Shown one piece after another: positions 30,379 through 38,456 of a DNA stretch of 64,000 bases. A program made the translations under genes and the position numbers. Under the pieces are notes generated by a model. That model did no database searches, was not told where the DNA came from, and saw only the letters and a list, made by a program, of their open reading frames with translations. This stretch comes from Cohnella sp. GbtcB17 (lineage in GTDB: Bacteria > Bacillota > Bacilli > Paenibacillales > Paenibacillaceae), in NCBI RefSeq assembly GCF_019091135.1, contig NZ_JAGXJW010000003.1, positions 1 through 64,000 of the forward strand, read 5' to 3'. Within the stretch, counting starts at the first letter, position 1; every line of letters starts with the position of its first letter.

Positions 30379-31590
30379 TTAACCCGCGCTTACAAAACGG
30401 TTTCTTGCCGCCCCCATGCCGACGATGAACAGCAGCACTGAAGCGCCCAGCAATACGAAAAGCGGCGGTGTCCAGCTGTTTGTCGCATCATGCAGGTAGC
30501 CGATGAGCGCGGGACCTGTTGCAGCCAGAAGATACCCGACGGATTGCGCCATACCGGACAGCTCCGCCGCTTGATGGGCATGCTTGGTACGCAAGCTGAA
30601 GAACATCATGGACAAGCTGAAGGCGAAGCCTACGCCGATTCCGAGCAGGATCATCCACAACAAAATGGCGGCGGAGCTGCCGTAGAGCAGTCCAAGCGTC
30701 CCCGCCACAAGCAACAGGCTTGTGACCATCACCAATCCAAGCTGGCTGGACATCCGTCCGGCAATAACGGGAACGATAAACGTAAACGGCAGCACGGCTA
30801 GCTGCATGATGGAGAGGTACCAGCCGGATTGGCTCGCGTCGATGCCCAGCTGAATGAGTATTTCAGGCAACCAGGCGATGAGTATATAAAAAACCATCGA
30901 CTGAATCCCCATAAACAAGGTGACTTGCCAAGCGACAGAGGAACGCCACACGTTCACATGATGACTGACCGTCTGACGACTCGTCGTCGCACCTTGCTTG
31001 GGTTGACGACCTCTTAATTGAGTGAACCAGCACAGGATCGAGACGAAGCTGAGTATTCCCCATATCCCCAATGCGCCCTGCCACTTCAGCCCTGCGTTCG
31101 CGGCAAGCGGCACGCTGACCCCCGAGGCAATCGCTCCGCATAAATTCATGGATATGGCATAGACGCCCGTCATGGAGCCAATCCGTTTAGGAAAATCCCG
31201 CTTGATCAAGCTCGGCAACAATACGTTGCAAACGGCGATGGCGAATCCAAGAACGGCCGTTCCGATATACAGACTGGCGGCGCCGTAGAACGAACGAATG
31301 ACAATACCGACTGTCAAAAAGATCAGCGCGATCAAAATCGTGCGCTCAAATCCATATCTGCGTCCAAGCTTGGGTACGAGAGGCGATAATAAAGCAAAAG
31401 CAAGCAGCGGTAACGTCGTTATCATGCCCGCCAATGTATTGGAAATATGCACCTCATCTTTAATCAGACTCACCAAAGGGCCGACCGAAGTTAATGGAGC
31501 TCGTAAATTAGCCGCAATAACGATGATGCCGAGTATGAGCAGCCCTATCGAAGAGGGCATGGCCGTCTTTTTCATTTGTTCTTCCGGCAT
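30379..31590 (-). CDS. MFS transporter, CynX/NimT (cyanate permease-like) family
   Basis: A 403-residue transporter with 12 hydrophobic segments. The CynX/NimT subfamily is suggested by NLRAPLTSVGPLVSLIKDEV at the first periplasmic loop and by PLVPKLGRRYGFERTI at the first cytoplasmic loop. The start ATG 31590 is placed behind AAGGAG. The XRE-cupin gene lies about 160 bp upstream in the same direction, and the palindrome before the MFS gene may be its operator. The substrate is unknown. Confidence 0.85.
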   Translation of the reverse strand: MPEEQMKKTAMPSSIGLLILGIIVIAANLRAPLTSVGPLVSLIKDEVHISNTLAGMITTLPLLAFALLSPLVPKLGRRYGFERTILIALIFLTVGIVIRSFYGAASLYIGTAVLGFAIAVCNVLLPSLIKRDFPKRIGSMTGVYAISMNLCGAIASGVSVPLAANAGLKWQGALGIWGILSFVSILCWFTQLRGRQPKQGATTSRQTVSHHVNVWRSSVAWQVTLFMGIQSMVFYILIAWLPEILIQLGIDASQSGWYLSIMQLAVLPFTFIVPVIAGRMSSQLGLVMVTSLLLVAGTLGLLYGSSAAILLWMILLGIGVGFAFSLSMMFFSLRTKHAHQAAELSGMAQSVGYLLAATGPALIGYLHDATNSWTPPLFVLLGASVLLFIVGMGAARNRFVSAG

Positions 31591-31620
31591 TCTCCTGTCT
31601 CCTTCCTGATCCACAACCTA

Positions 31621-31642
31621 TCCTTATTCGCGCGAATAAGGA
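31621..31642 (-). promoter_or_regulatory. 22-bp perfect palindrome upstream of the MFS gene
   Basis: The perfect palindrome core CCTTATTCGCGCGAATAAGG (extended by one base on each side) starts 31 bases before the MFS ATG. A TATAAT-type -10 (ACTATAATATAC on the minus strand) lies just upstream, placing the palindrome over the transcription start as a repressor site. The XRE-cupin regulator is the nearest candidate. Confidence 0.65.
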
Positions 31643-31703
31643 AAGTATATTATAGTATATTATTTTTAACAATCATTATTTTATAATATACAAATATCAC
31701 TCT

Positions 31704-31750
31704 AAAAAAAACAACTCCGAGATCCCGGCAAGGATATCGGAGTTGTTTTT
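31704..31750 (-). terminator. Intrinsic terminator of the XRE-cupin gene
   Basis: The arms AACAACTCCGA and TCGGAGTTGTT are flanked by A/T runs on both sides. The minus-strand T run follows directly on the stop codon TAA at 31751. Confidence 0.85.
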
Positions 31751-32315
31751 AATAACCGTATTTCAAGGAGATATGGAGCACCGCTTCGCGATCCGTAGGA
31801 TTGGTGTAAGCGTGAGGGCAATCCGCGCGAAAGCTGATCGTATCGTATTGATTCAACGTATAAACTTCGCCATTGACTTGAATTTCGACGGAGCCCGTCA
31901 TGACGGTCGCGATTTCGGTTGTATTTACGTGGTGACCCTCAGGGTAGTACGCGCTATTCGGCTGCAGATACGCCCGACACATCTCAAAATCGCTGCTTGC
32001 GTTTTTGAATATCGGTTCGATGATCCAATTTTTTTGATCGTTCGAAAATCGCATGCCTTCGCCCGCTCGATACAAGCTGACAGCTTCCTCGGATTTAAAC
32101 AAAGCGAGCAGCGGCAAGGATATGCCCTTCGAAATCTTCCAGATGATCCCCAAAGTAGGATTCGTCTCGCCGCGTTCGATGTTCCCCAGCGTGAGTTTGC
32201 TTACGCCCGTTAACGCTGCCAAGTCATCCAAACTCATGTTTTTTTCTTTTCTGTACTTTTTTAAGGCGCCGCCGATTTGCAACACCATTTGCCTGGATTC
32301 GTCGACTTCATCCAT
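31749..32315 (-). CDS. XRE-family regulator with C-terminal cupin
   Basis: A 188-residue regulator. The N-terminal HTH_3 domain (about residues 13-67) shows MSLDDLAALTGVSKLTLGNIERGETNPTLGIIWKIS; the C-terminal cupin_2 domain has PEGHHVNTTEIATVMTGSVEI and DTISFRADCPHAYTN. Such regulators sense small molecules and often control a neighbouring transporter. It sits upstream of the MFS gene and is divergent from the ECF sigma gene. Confidence 0.88.
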   Translation of the reverse strand: MDEVDESRQMVLQIGGALKKYRKEKNMSLDDLAALTGVSKLTLGNIERGETNPTLGIIWKISKGISLPLLALFKSEEAVSLYRAGEGMRFSNDQKNWIIEPIFKNASSDFEMCRAYLQPNSAYYPEGHHVNTTEIATVMTGSVEIQVNGEVYTLNQYDTISFRADCPHAYTNPTDREAVLHISLKYGY

Positions 32316-32494
32316 TCCCTAATCACCTCAATACCAAACGGTTACAGTTAGTATATGATTTATGAAGCCTCTTTTCCATACGATCGGTACCCGCTCCTTT
32401 CGCGGCAGCCCCGCCAATCCCTTCAAAAAGTTTATTTTTAACCTTCCGTAACGAAAATCCGCTTGCCGATACTTATGTAGTAGGAGGTGAATGG

Positions 32495-32995
32495 ATGGAG
32501 AGTATGGAGCAGCTGTACGAAAACTACGCGCAGACCGTTTATCGATACTTATACAGCCTCACGCAGAACGCCGATCTGTCGGAAGAGCTGACGCAAGAGA
32601 CGTTTTATCAAGCGATGAAAACCATCCATCAGTTCCGCGGCGAGTGCAAGCTGTCCGTATGGCTGTGCCAGATTGCGAAGCGGGCCTGGTACAAAGAGCT
32701 GAACAAAAATAAGCGGAAGCCTTCGGTCTCCCTGGATGAGCTCGAGATCCCTATCCCTGCCAGCCGAGACCCCGAGAAGGATGTCTTGCGAAACGAAGAC
32801 AAGCTCGCCATGTTCCGAACGCTCCATCAACTGGACGCGAAAACCAAAGAGGTCATGTACCTTCGTCTCTCCGGCGAACTGAGCTTTGCCGAGATCGGCG
32901 ATATTGTGGGCCAAAGCGAGAACTGGGCGCGGGTCACCTTCTACCGCGGCAAACAAAAAATGGCGAAAGGAAGATCCGAATGGAACCGAGATTAA
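32495..32995 (+). CDS. ECF-type RNA polymerase sigma factor
   Basis: A 166-residue sigma-70 family protein with region 2 (LYENYAQTVYRYLYSLTQNADLSEELTQETFYQA) and region 4 (LDAKTKEVMYLRLSGELSFAEIGDIVGQSENWARVTFYRGK). AGGAGGTGAATGG precedes the ATG. The next gene, overlapping by 16 bases, encodes an anti-sigma factor, so the pair is a membrane-stress sensing unit. A specific self-promoter could not be identified with confidence. Confidence 0.92.
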   Translation: MESMEQLYENYAQTVYRYLYSLTQNADLSEELTQETFYQAMKTIHQFRGECKLSVWLCQIAKRAWYKELNKNKRKPSVSLDELEIPIPASRDPEKDVLRNEDKLAMFRTLHQLDAKTKEVMYLRLSGELSFAEIGDIVGQSENWARVTFYRGKQKMAKGRSEWNRD

Positions 32996-33639
32996 ATTGC
33001 GAGATCGTGCAAGATCTTCTGCCCAACTATATCGAAGGCCTGACGAGCGAATCGACGAACCAGTCCATTCGAGCTCATCTGGCCGGCTGCGAGGAATGCA
33101 GGAGAGCGTTGGAACTGATGACGCGCGATACTCAAGGCATTAAAGGGGCTCCGCCCAAACAAATCAACTTCATGAAAAAAATTAAGCGCAGGCAGTGGCT
33201 CATCACAAGCGTCAGCGTCGCGATCGTCGCCGCGCTCTTGATCGGCGCCTATTACTTGTTCGGAACGAGAGACTTCCCCGTGCCGGCGAGCGATGCGAAA
33301 ATTAGCGACGTGTATCAGACGCAAGACGGCACGATCCACTATCGCGTGACCGCCAACATCAAGGGGTTTGTCAGCCGGGTTTCCACGCGCGGCAGCAAGC
33401 ATACGGAAATCTACCGGATTTACGAGCACAGGAAGCTGTTCTCCAAGGAGAAGGAAAGCGTCGTTACGATGCCCGAGAACTGGTCGACGAAAAAAGCGAA
33501 CACGAAACAGGAGAAGACCGGCATCTACTTCGAAGGAATCAATAAGGACGATCGGATCACCGTCTGGGAAAAAGGCATGACGATCCCCCAAGCGACCGCC
33601 GAGCAAGAAGAAGCGTACCGGAAGTATCTAGGAAGATAA
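32980..33639 (+). CDS. Zinc-finger (ZAS-type) anti-sigma factor
   Basis: A 219-residue single-pass membrane protein. The cytoplasmic N-terminus has the anti-sigma zinc motif (Cys7, then HLAGCEEC). A membrane helix spans roughly residues 69-91 (ITSVSVAIVAALLIGAYYLF), followed by an extracytoplasmic domain of about 125 residues that could sense envelope stress. The start ATG overlaps the sigma gene by 16 bases, typical of sigma/anti-sigma pairs kept at fixed ratio. Confidence 0.88.
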   Translation: MEPRLNCEIVQDLLPNYIEGLTSESTNQSIRAHLAGCEECRRALELMTRDTQGIKGAPPKQINFMKKIKRRQWLITSVSVAIVAALLIGAYYLFGTRDFPVPASDAKISDVYQTQDGTIHYRVTANIKGFVSRVSTRGSKHTEIYRIYEHRKLFSKEKESVVTMPENWSTKKANTKQEKTGIYFEGINKDDRITVWEKGMTIPQATAEQEEAYRKYLGR

Positions 33640-33650
33640 ACCAAATGGCT

Positions 33651-33684
33651 ATGGCAGCCGACCTTTTTAGGTCCGCTGCCATTT
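33651..33684 (+). terminator. Intrinsic terminator after the anti-sigma gene
   Basis: ATGGCAGC pairs with GCTGCCAT, with an inner ACC/GGT pairing around TTTTT, followed by TTTTCT. It lies 12 bases after the anti-sigma stop. Confidence 0.8.
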
Positions 33685-33707
33685 TCTCTATAACCGCCCG
33701 TTGATTT

Positions 33708-34073
33708 TGATCAACAAAGCCTTCAACGTTTGCCTTTCCTGACCTTCACCGTGCCGGCGTAGACATACTGGTCGGAACGGATGTTGCCCCCGTTCCCGTT
33801 CCGAATCTTGGCGGTCTTGCTCATGGAGCCAGTGTCCACCATGAACTGCAATTGCTCGTTGAGGCCGGGTTCACGCCGATCGAAGCGCTGCAGTCCGCGA
33901 CCTCGAAGCCGGCCCGCAGGTTCGGCTTGAAGGACCGCGGCCGGATTGCCGAAGGCGCTCGCGCCGACCTCGTATTGGTCAACGGCGACCCGACAACCCG
34001 TATCTCGGATACGCTGTACATCGGGGCCGTATGGTTCAAAGGTGCGCTGCAAAGAGAAGCCGGAACGTCCTAA
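33708..34073 (+). pseudogene. Amidohydrolase remnant (C-terminal third only)
   Basis: An open frame from just after an in-frame TGA near 33705 to the stop at 34073 encodes only the C-terminal part of a metal-dependent amidohydrolase (imidazolonepropionase-like group). It has LHRAGVDILVGTDVAPVP (the usual GTD metal segment), HHELQLLVEAGFTPIEALQSAT and LKDRGRIAEGARADLVLVNGDP. The N-terminal HxH metal site is missing, no normal start or ribosome binding site exists, and a terminator hairpin lies directly upstream. It is a decayed gene end, probably left by a deletion. Confidence 0.8.
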
Positions 34074-34088
34074 GCTTTAACCTAAACG

Positions 34089-34137
34089 AAAAGCGGCGGC
34101 CGAAGACCGGAAAACAGGTCTTGGGGCCGCCGCTTTT
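34089..34137 (+). terminator. Long hairpin terminator after the amidohydrolase remnant
   Basis: AAAAGCGGCGGCC pairs with GGCCGCCGCTTTT, with an inner AAGACC/GGTCTT pairing, and T-rich sequence follows. It is the surviving terminator of the lost amidohydrolase gene. Confidence 0.85.
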
Positions 34138-34268
34138 CAGACCTCCCATTATAAGATTTATATATGTAACCTTATGTCATAGATCACTATTCCAATTCCT
34201 TGTTAATTTTTGAATTGACTGGATATTAAGACTTTCTATATTATGGTAGTAAAGGAGGGGTTCAAAAG

Positions 34269-34793
34269 ATGAACAAGTTCAAGCAGGACCTCAAGGTCAA
34301 TCGCCGGAATCCATTGATTCTTTCGGCACTGGCCACTTACAGATTCGGAAACTGGGTGACGTACGACTTCAAAGTCCCTGTACTGAAGCAGCTCCTTAAG
34401 TTTATTTATGCGGTTATGGATACGCTGTTTGTTCGAATCGTCAACAGCGGGGAACTTCCTGCGAGGGCGAACATCGGAGGCGGGCTCTTCCTTCCGCACG
34501 GCTTAAACGGCGTTGTTGTCCACTGGGATGCGATCATCGGGTGCAACGCGACCATTTACCACCAAGTCACCATCGGCGCGAAGGACCCGAGCACGCCCGA
34601 GGAATACGGCCCGCCTACGATTGGCGACCATGCATTTATCGGCGCGGGAGCCAAGATTATCGGTAAAATAACGCTGGGCAACCACGTCATGGTCGGCGCG
34701 AACGCAGTCGTTCTCAAGGATATCCCGGATTACTCCACCGCGGTCGGCGTACCGGCGATCGTCAAGCCCAGATCGGTGGCTAAGGTTGTTTAG
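34269..34793 (+). CDS. Serine acetyltransferase-like hexapeptide acyltransferase
   Basis: A 174-residue left-handed beta-helix acyltransferase related to CysE. It has a short helical N-terminus, PARANIGGGLFLPHGLNGVVVHWDAIIGCNATIYHQVTIG with the catalytic-type His residues, and C-terminal hexapeptides (GDHAFIGAGAKIIGKITLGNHVMVGANAVV) ending in GVPAIVKPR. It lacks the long N-terminal domain of CysE, so it may transfer acetyl to a sugar or another amino alcohol. GGAGGGG lies about 9 bases before the ATG. Its stop overlaps the convergent VOC remnant by 4 bases. Confidence 0.85.
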   Translation: MNKFKQDLKVNRRNPLILSALATYRFGNWVTYDFKVPVLKQLLKFIYAVMDTLFVRIVNSGELPARANIGGGLFLPHGLNGVVVHWDAIIGCNATIYHQVTIGAKDPSTPEEYGPPTIGDHAFIGAGAKIIGKITLGNHVMVGANAVVLKDIPDYSTAVGVPAIVKPRSVAKVV

Positions 34794-35182
34794 ACGCATT
34801 TCCCGCTATGAATGAACGAACAATAGTTTGTATGGATATTCTCCAATCGATCCTTAAACTCATTCAAGAAATAATTCGCATGCAGAATGTTTTTAATTTT
34901 ACTAACGTCGCTAACGACAAGCCCGATCTCACTGATGCTTAAAAGACTTTCACCTGTAAATGGCGTATGTATGTCATGGCCACAGTTATGCCTTGCGATA
35001 AACTCAACGATTTTTCCTCCCGGGTCACAAAAATAGGTGGGGATATCAAATGCAAAATGATAAAAGGGGTCCTCCGCATCATGGGTCTGCACAAAAGTAA
35101 GCTCCGAGCGCCCGATCGGGCATTCCTCAAGCCCGTCCCCGCTCATGGCTGAGCCATACGGGTGCAGCAGGTGACATTTCAC
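34790..35182 (-). pseudogene. VOC/glyoxalase family gene, probably decayed
   Basis: A 130-residue GTG-started frame with recognisable pieces of a two-module VOC protein: SELTFVQ and FYHFAFDIP, then immediately YFCDPGGKIVEFIARH, then SISEIGLVVSDVSKIKNIL. In intact relatives roughly 35-45 residues separate FxIP from the DPxGN-type metal segment, so an internal deletion is likely. The N-terminus is also aberrant, and the second module is cut short. No good ribosome binding site is seen. Confidence 0.6.
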
Positions 35183-35263
35183 GTTATAGAAAAGGCGGAT
35201 GCCTAGGAATGAGATAAAGCGTGAAAATTATATCTACGTTCGAGACATTCCGCTTCTATGTCA

Positions 35264-36538
35264 TCAAAATGAGTATCTTCGAACCCGCAAGTCGGCTTGC
35301 GCTTTATGCCCGGCAAAATGCTCCAATTCGCAAAGACGGGAAACATACTGCCCGACAAGCCTGCTTGCCTCCTCCGTGCAGCGTTGATAGGTGACCGTCT
35401 TCAAATATTTGCCCACCCATAATCCTCCGGTATACCGCGCGGCGCCCTTCGTAGGCAGCGTATGGTTGGTCCCGATTGCCTTATCGCCGTACGCCACGTT
35501 TGTTTCGGGACCGAGGAACAGCGCTCCGTAGTTTTTCATGTTGTGCAGAAAATAGTCCGGATCTTCCGTCAGCACCTCGACATGCTCATAAGCCAACTTG
35601 TCGGCTTCGGCTAAGGCTTCCTGAACGTCGTCCACAACCATAACCGCTCCATAGTCGCGCCATGACTTGCCTGCAATATCGGCCGTAGGAAGACTTTCAA
35701 GCTGACGGTCAATTTCAACTAGCGTTTCCTGCGCCAGCGTCTCCGACGTCGTAATGAGAACGGCAGGCGATGTCGGACCATGCTCCGCCTGGCCCAGCAA
35801 ATCGGTCGCGACCATTTCGGCATCCGCCGTATGGTCGGCGATGACCAGAACCTCCGTCGGCCCTGCGAATAAATCGATCCCCACTTTTCCGTACAACTGG
35901 CGTTTGGCTTCGGCAACGTAAGCGTTTCCAGGGCCAACCAGCATATCCACCGGTTTGATCGTTTCGGTTCCAATGGCCATGGCGGCCATCGCCTGAATGC
36001 CGCCTAGAATATAAATCTCATCGGCACCGGCCATGGCCATCGCGCAGACCGTTGCGGCGGGTACGGTTCCTTCAATCGGCGGCGTACATGCGATCACGCG
36101 GGAGACCCCCGCCACTTTTGCCGTTACAATGCTCATGTGTGCCGATGCGACCATCGGATAACGGCCACCCGGAACATAACAGCCCACGCTGCTTACCGGG
36201 ATGTGTTTATGGCCAAGCACGACGCCCGGCAGCGTCTCAACCTCCAGATCATGAATCGTTTCCCTTTGTTTCGAAGCAAAATTGCGAATTTGGGTCTGTG
36301 CGAAGCGGATATCTTCTTTGACGCTATCCGGTACGGACCTCACGATCTCGGAGATCTGCTCAACGCTGAGCCGGAAGTGTTCGGGGGACCAGTGGTCAAA
36401 CTTCCCGGACAGCTCCCTTACCGCCTCGTCCCCGCGTGCGGACACATCCCGAATCACAGATCGGACGGTATCGTAGACCGTTTGATCCTCCTGATAGAAG
36501 TCGGCGGGCGTCATACCCTGCTTGATAAACTTGACCAT
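35264..36538 (-). CDS. Histidinol dehydrogenase-family enzyme (HisD-like), catabolic context
   Basis: A 424-residue zinc/NAD-dependent dehydrogenase. HisD landmarks are conserved: [54 protein letters not shown] (Glu-His pair), [13 protein letters not shown] (Asp and zinc region) and a C-terminal [15 protein letters not shown] with the late His. There are no other histidine genes here; instead it is controlled by a neighbouring LacI regulator, like HisD paralogs that oxidise other diols such as sulfopropanediol. The ATG at 36538 (AAGGAG 7 bases before) is preferred over 36544. The substrate is unknown. Confidence 0.82.
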   Translation of the reverse strand: MVKFIKQGMTPADFYQEDQTVYDTVRSVIRDVSARGDEAVRELSGKFDHWSPEHFRLSVEQISEIVRSVPDSVKEDIRFAQTQIRNFASKQRETIHDLEVETLPGVVLGHKHIPVSSVGCYVPGGRYPMVASAHMSIVTAKVAGVSRVIACTPPIEGTVPAATVCAMAMAGADEIYILGGIQAMAAMAIGTETIKPVDMLVGPGNAYVAEAKRQLYGKVGIDLFAGPTEVLVIADHTADAEMVATDLLGQAEHGPTSPAVLITTSETLAQETLVEIDRQLESLPTADIAGKSWRDYGAVMVVDDVQEALAEADKLAYEHVEVLTEDPDYFLHNMKNYGALFLGPETNVAYGDKAIGTNHTLPTKGAARYTGGLWVGKYLKTVTYQRCTEEASRLVGQYVSRLCELEHFAGHKAQADLRVRRYSF

Positions 36539-36560
36539 CCTCATGCTCCTTCGCAGGTAA

Positions 36561-36608
36561 TGAATACGTATTCACGAAAATGGTAACACCTGCCTATCTT
36601 TTCGTCAA
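36561..36608 (-). promoter_or_regulatory. HisD-like gene promoter with LacI-type operator TGAATACGTATTCA
   Basis: Minus strand: -35 TTGACG (36608-36603), 17-bp spacer, -10 TACCAT (36585-36580), then the 14-bp palindrome TGAATACGTATTCA (36561-36574) near the start point. The same palindrome occurs in the adjacent LacI regulator's own promoter. Confidence 0.8.
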
Positions 36609-36646
36609 CCATGATTTCTTCGCCTTTTTGCAGCAGCGGAGATCAT

Positions 36647-36675
36647 GCAAGAAGCCCCCTGCGCCAAGCAGGAGG
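36647..36675 (-). terminator. Probable terminator of the LacI-1 gene
   Basis: On the minus strand GCCTCCTGC pairs with GCAGGGGGC (one mismatch) around TTGGC, followed by TTCTT. It lies 15 bases after the LacI stop. The T tract is short. Confidence 0.55.
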
Positions 36676-36690
36676 CATCCTTGATGTTCC

Positions 36691-37701
36691 TTAGCTACCG
36701 GATGAGTTTACGAGACCCGTCGTCTTTCTCACAATCAGCTCCGGCCTTAACGTGATCTGGATGGCACTTCTCTCGGAATCGCCTTTTTCAATCAACTCGA
36801 AAAGGGATTCTGCTGCGATCCTGCCCATGGCGAATTTCTGATGGCCGACTGTAGTCAGCTGAACGGCACGGTGGGACGCCATCCGCGTATTATCGATCCC
36901 CGCCAGACTGATGTCCTGCGGAATCCTCAGACCCATCATGAGGATGATATCCATGCAGATCAGTGCGATGGCGTCCGTTGCGCATATGATGGCGGTCGGC
37001 AGCTCCGGACGGTTCAACATCGTGAATACCGTTCTTTCAATCTCTTCCGTAGTCGTGTCGATAAAACTCGTCCATTCCGGCTTCATTTCCAGACCGTGCT
37101 CCTGCATCACCTGCTTGAATCCGACGCTTCTCTCCTGGAAGGTCGAGAAGTCCGTTTTCCCGGACAGATAGGCTATCTTGCGGTGACCCAGGCCAATCAG
37201 GTGACGCGTAACCTCCGCCACGGCCGATGGATTGTCAAGGACGACATAATGACCTCCGCTCTTAGACCTCCTATTAAAAAAGACACAGGGCACCTTGACC
37301 CGCTCCAACTGTTCCACAAGCGGATCGTCGAGCTTGATGAGCGACAACAGCACGCCGTCCACTTTGCTGCTCATGATCAAATCAAACAAATCCGGAACCT
37401 TGTTCTCGTCTTCGAAATAAACAAGCGTTTTGTAGCCTTTATGCTTCGCAAATTGAACGATGGAATCGGTCGTTTCGGCAAAAAAGCCGTTCTGCAAAGA
37501 GCCTGAAATCAGCGCAATCGTCCGGGTCGTATTCGTAACCAGGCTTCTGGCAATCAGGTTGGGAACATACTGAAGCTGTTCCATGGCTTGCAGCACCTTC
37601 ATTCTGGTCTCCGGTTTCACGCTTTGTGGATTGTTCAACACTCGCGACACCGTAGCCTGGGACACACCGGCCTTCTTCGCCACATCGATGGAGGAGCTCA
37701 T
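36691..37701 (-). CDS. LacI family transcriptional regulator 1
   Basis: A 336-residue LacI/GalR repressor. The N-terminal HTH and hinge are SSSIDVAKKAGVSQATVSRVLNN ... VPNLIARSL. The periplasmic-binding-like sensor shows TRTIALISGSL, YLSGKTDFSTFQERSVGF, AIICATDAIAL and GIDNTRMASHRAVQLTTVGH. Its gene and the HisD-like gene both carry TGAATACGTATTCA in their promoters, so it most likely represses both until a substrate of the HisD-like pathway binds. Confidence 0.92.
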   Translation of the reverse strand: MSSSIDVAKKAGVSQATVSRVLNNPQSVKPETRMKVLQAMEQLQYVPNLIARSLVTNTTRTIALISGSLQNGFFAETTDSIVQFAKHKGYKTLVYFEDENKVPDLFDLIMSSKVDGVLLSLIKLDDPLVEQLERVKVPCVFFNRRSKSGGHYVVLDNPSAVAEVTRHLIGLGHRKIAYLSGKTDFSTFQERSVGFKQVMQEHGLEMKPEWTSFIDTTTEEIERTVFTMLNRPELPTAIICATDAIALICMDIILMMGLRIPQDISLAGIDNTRMASHRAVQLTTVGHQKFAMGRIAAESLFELIEKGDSERSAIQITLRPELIVRKTTGLVNSSGS

Positions 37702-37714
37702 GAATAATCCTTTC

Positions 37715-37766
37715 TGAATACGTATTCATTTATTTCGATTATAGAAGCGGATCGTTGATCTGTCAA
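37715..37766 (-). promoter_or_regulatory. Consensus promoter of LacI-1 with its operator
   Basis: Minus strand: perfect TTGACA (37766-37761), 17-bp spacer, perfect TATAAT (37743-37738), and the palindrome TGAATACGTATTCA (37715-37728) at the start point. A full-consensus sigma-A promoter under a tight operator fits autoregulation. Confidence 0.88.
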
Positions 37767-37870
37767 TGGATGGGCCGCTTCCGTGTGGTTGTTCCATGAT
37801 AATGTCACCGTATCGTAATTTGGCTCGAAAATGTAAAGCAGGCACCGAACAGCCAAATCCTCCGCTCCGA

Positions 37871-38317
37871 CTACCCCCCGTAAATAAAGCTTCTCAATTC
37901 ACTTGTCAGGTCTTTCGATATCGTATATCCCTGACTACTTTCCTCCGTATCCACGAGCAAGGCATTCATGCCGTCTTCGTCTGCTACGTTAAGGACATAT
38001 TTCTTTTGCGCGCCGTCGTCGAACAAGAGATACATGTAAAAAATGACGACATAATTCAAAACGCCGTTCATTTTTTCCGCGTTAACGATTGCCTTGCGGA
38101 ATACGTTCAGCGCGTTTCCGTTTTCCTTCGCGAACGTCTTTTCCGTAAACGGAGGAAACGGAGGCGTCCCCACACGCTTGCAAAAGTCCGCGCATTCCAG
38201 CTTGACGGACACGATTTCTTTTCCGTCCAGCATGACTTTACCGGTCGTGTCCTTTGCGCTTCTGCAGCCTGTCGCAACGATGCTCAAAACCAAAACGACA
38301 ACCGCGAATAGTCTCAC
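37871..38317 (-). CDS. Small lipoprotein of unknown function
   Basis: A 148-residue protein starting with GTG behind GGGAGGGG. The signal peptide MRLFAVVVLVLSIVATGC ends in a lipobox-like TGC, so it is probably a membrane lipoprotein. The mature part has a pair of Cys (LECADFCKRV) and a beta-rich C-terminal part with DDGAQKKYVLNV. I do not recognise the family. Confidence 0.65.
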   Translation of the reverse strand: MRLFAVVVLVLSIVATGCRSAKDTTGKVMLDGKEIVSVKLECADFCKRVGTPPFPPFTEKTFAKENGNALNVFRKAIVNAEKMNGVLNYVVIFYMYLLFDDGAQKKYVLNVADEDGMNALLVDTEESSQGYTISKDLTSELRSFIYGG

Positions 38318-38384
38318 GCTATCCCCTCCCGTTGAAAGTAAAAACGATCCATTTTGTTCAAAGGTTGCTTGACCCGCTTGTCAT

Positions 38385-38416
38385 AAAAAAAGCCCGCCGA
38401 TTGCGCCGGCAGGCTA
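38385..38416 (-). terminator. Intrinsic terminator of the CDF transporter gene
   Basis: Minus strand: AGCC-GCCG pairs with CGGC-GGCT (one mismatched position) around GCGCAAT, followed by seven T, 40 bases after the transporter stop. Confidence 0.82.
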
Positions 38417-38456
38417 GGACCTTAAACAAAGATGATTTTACCGTTCGTTCACGTCG

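Noticed and set aside
35264..36538. HisD-like gene as a histidine biosynthesis gene.
   Set aside because: No other his gene is nearby and a catabolic LacI regulator with a shared operator controls it; biosynthesis remains possible but is not supported here.
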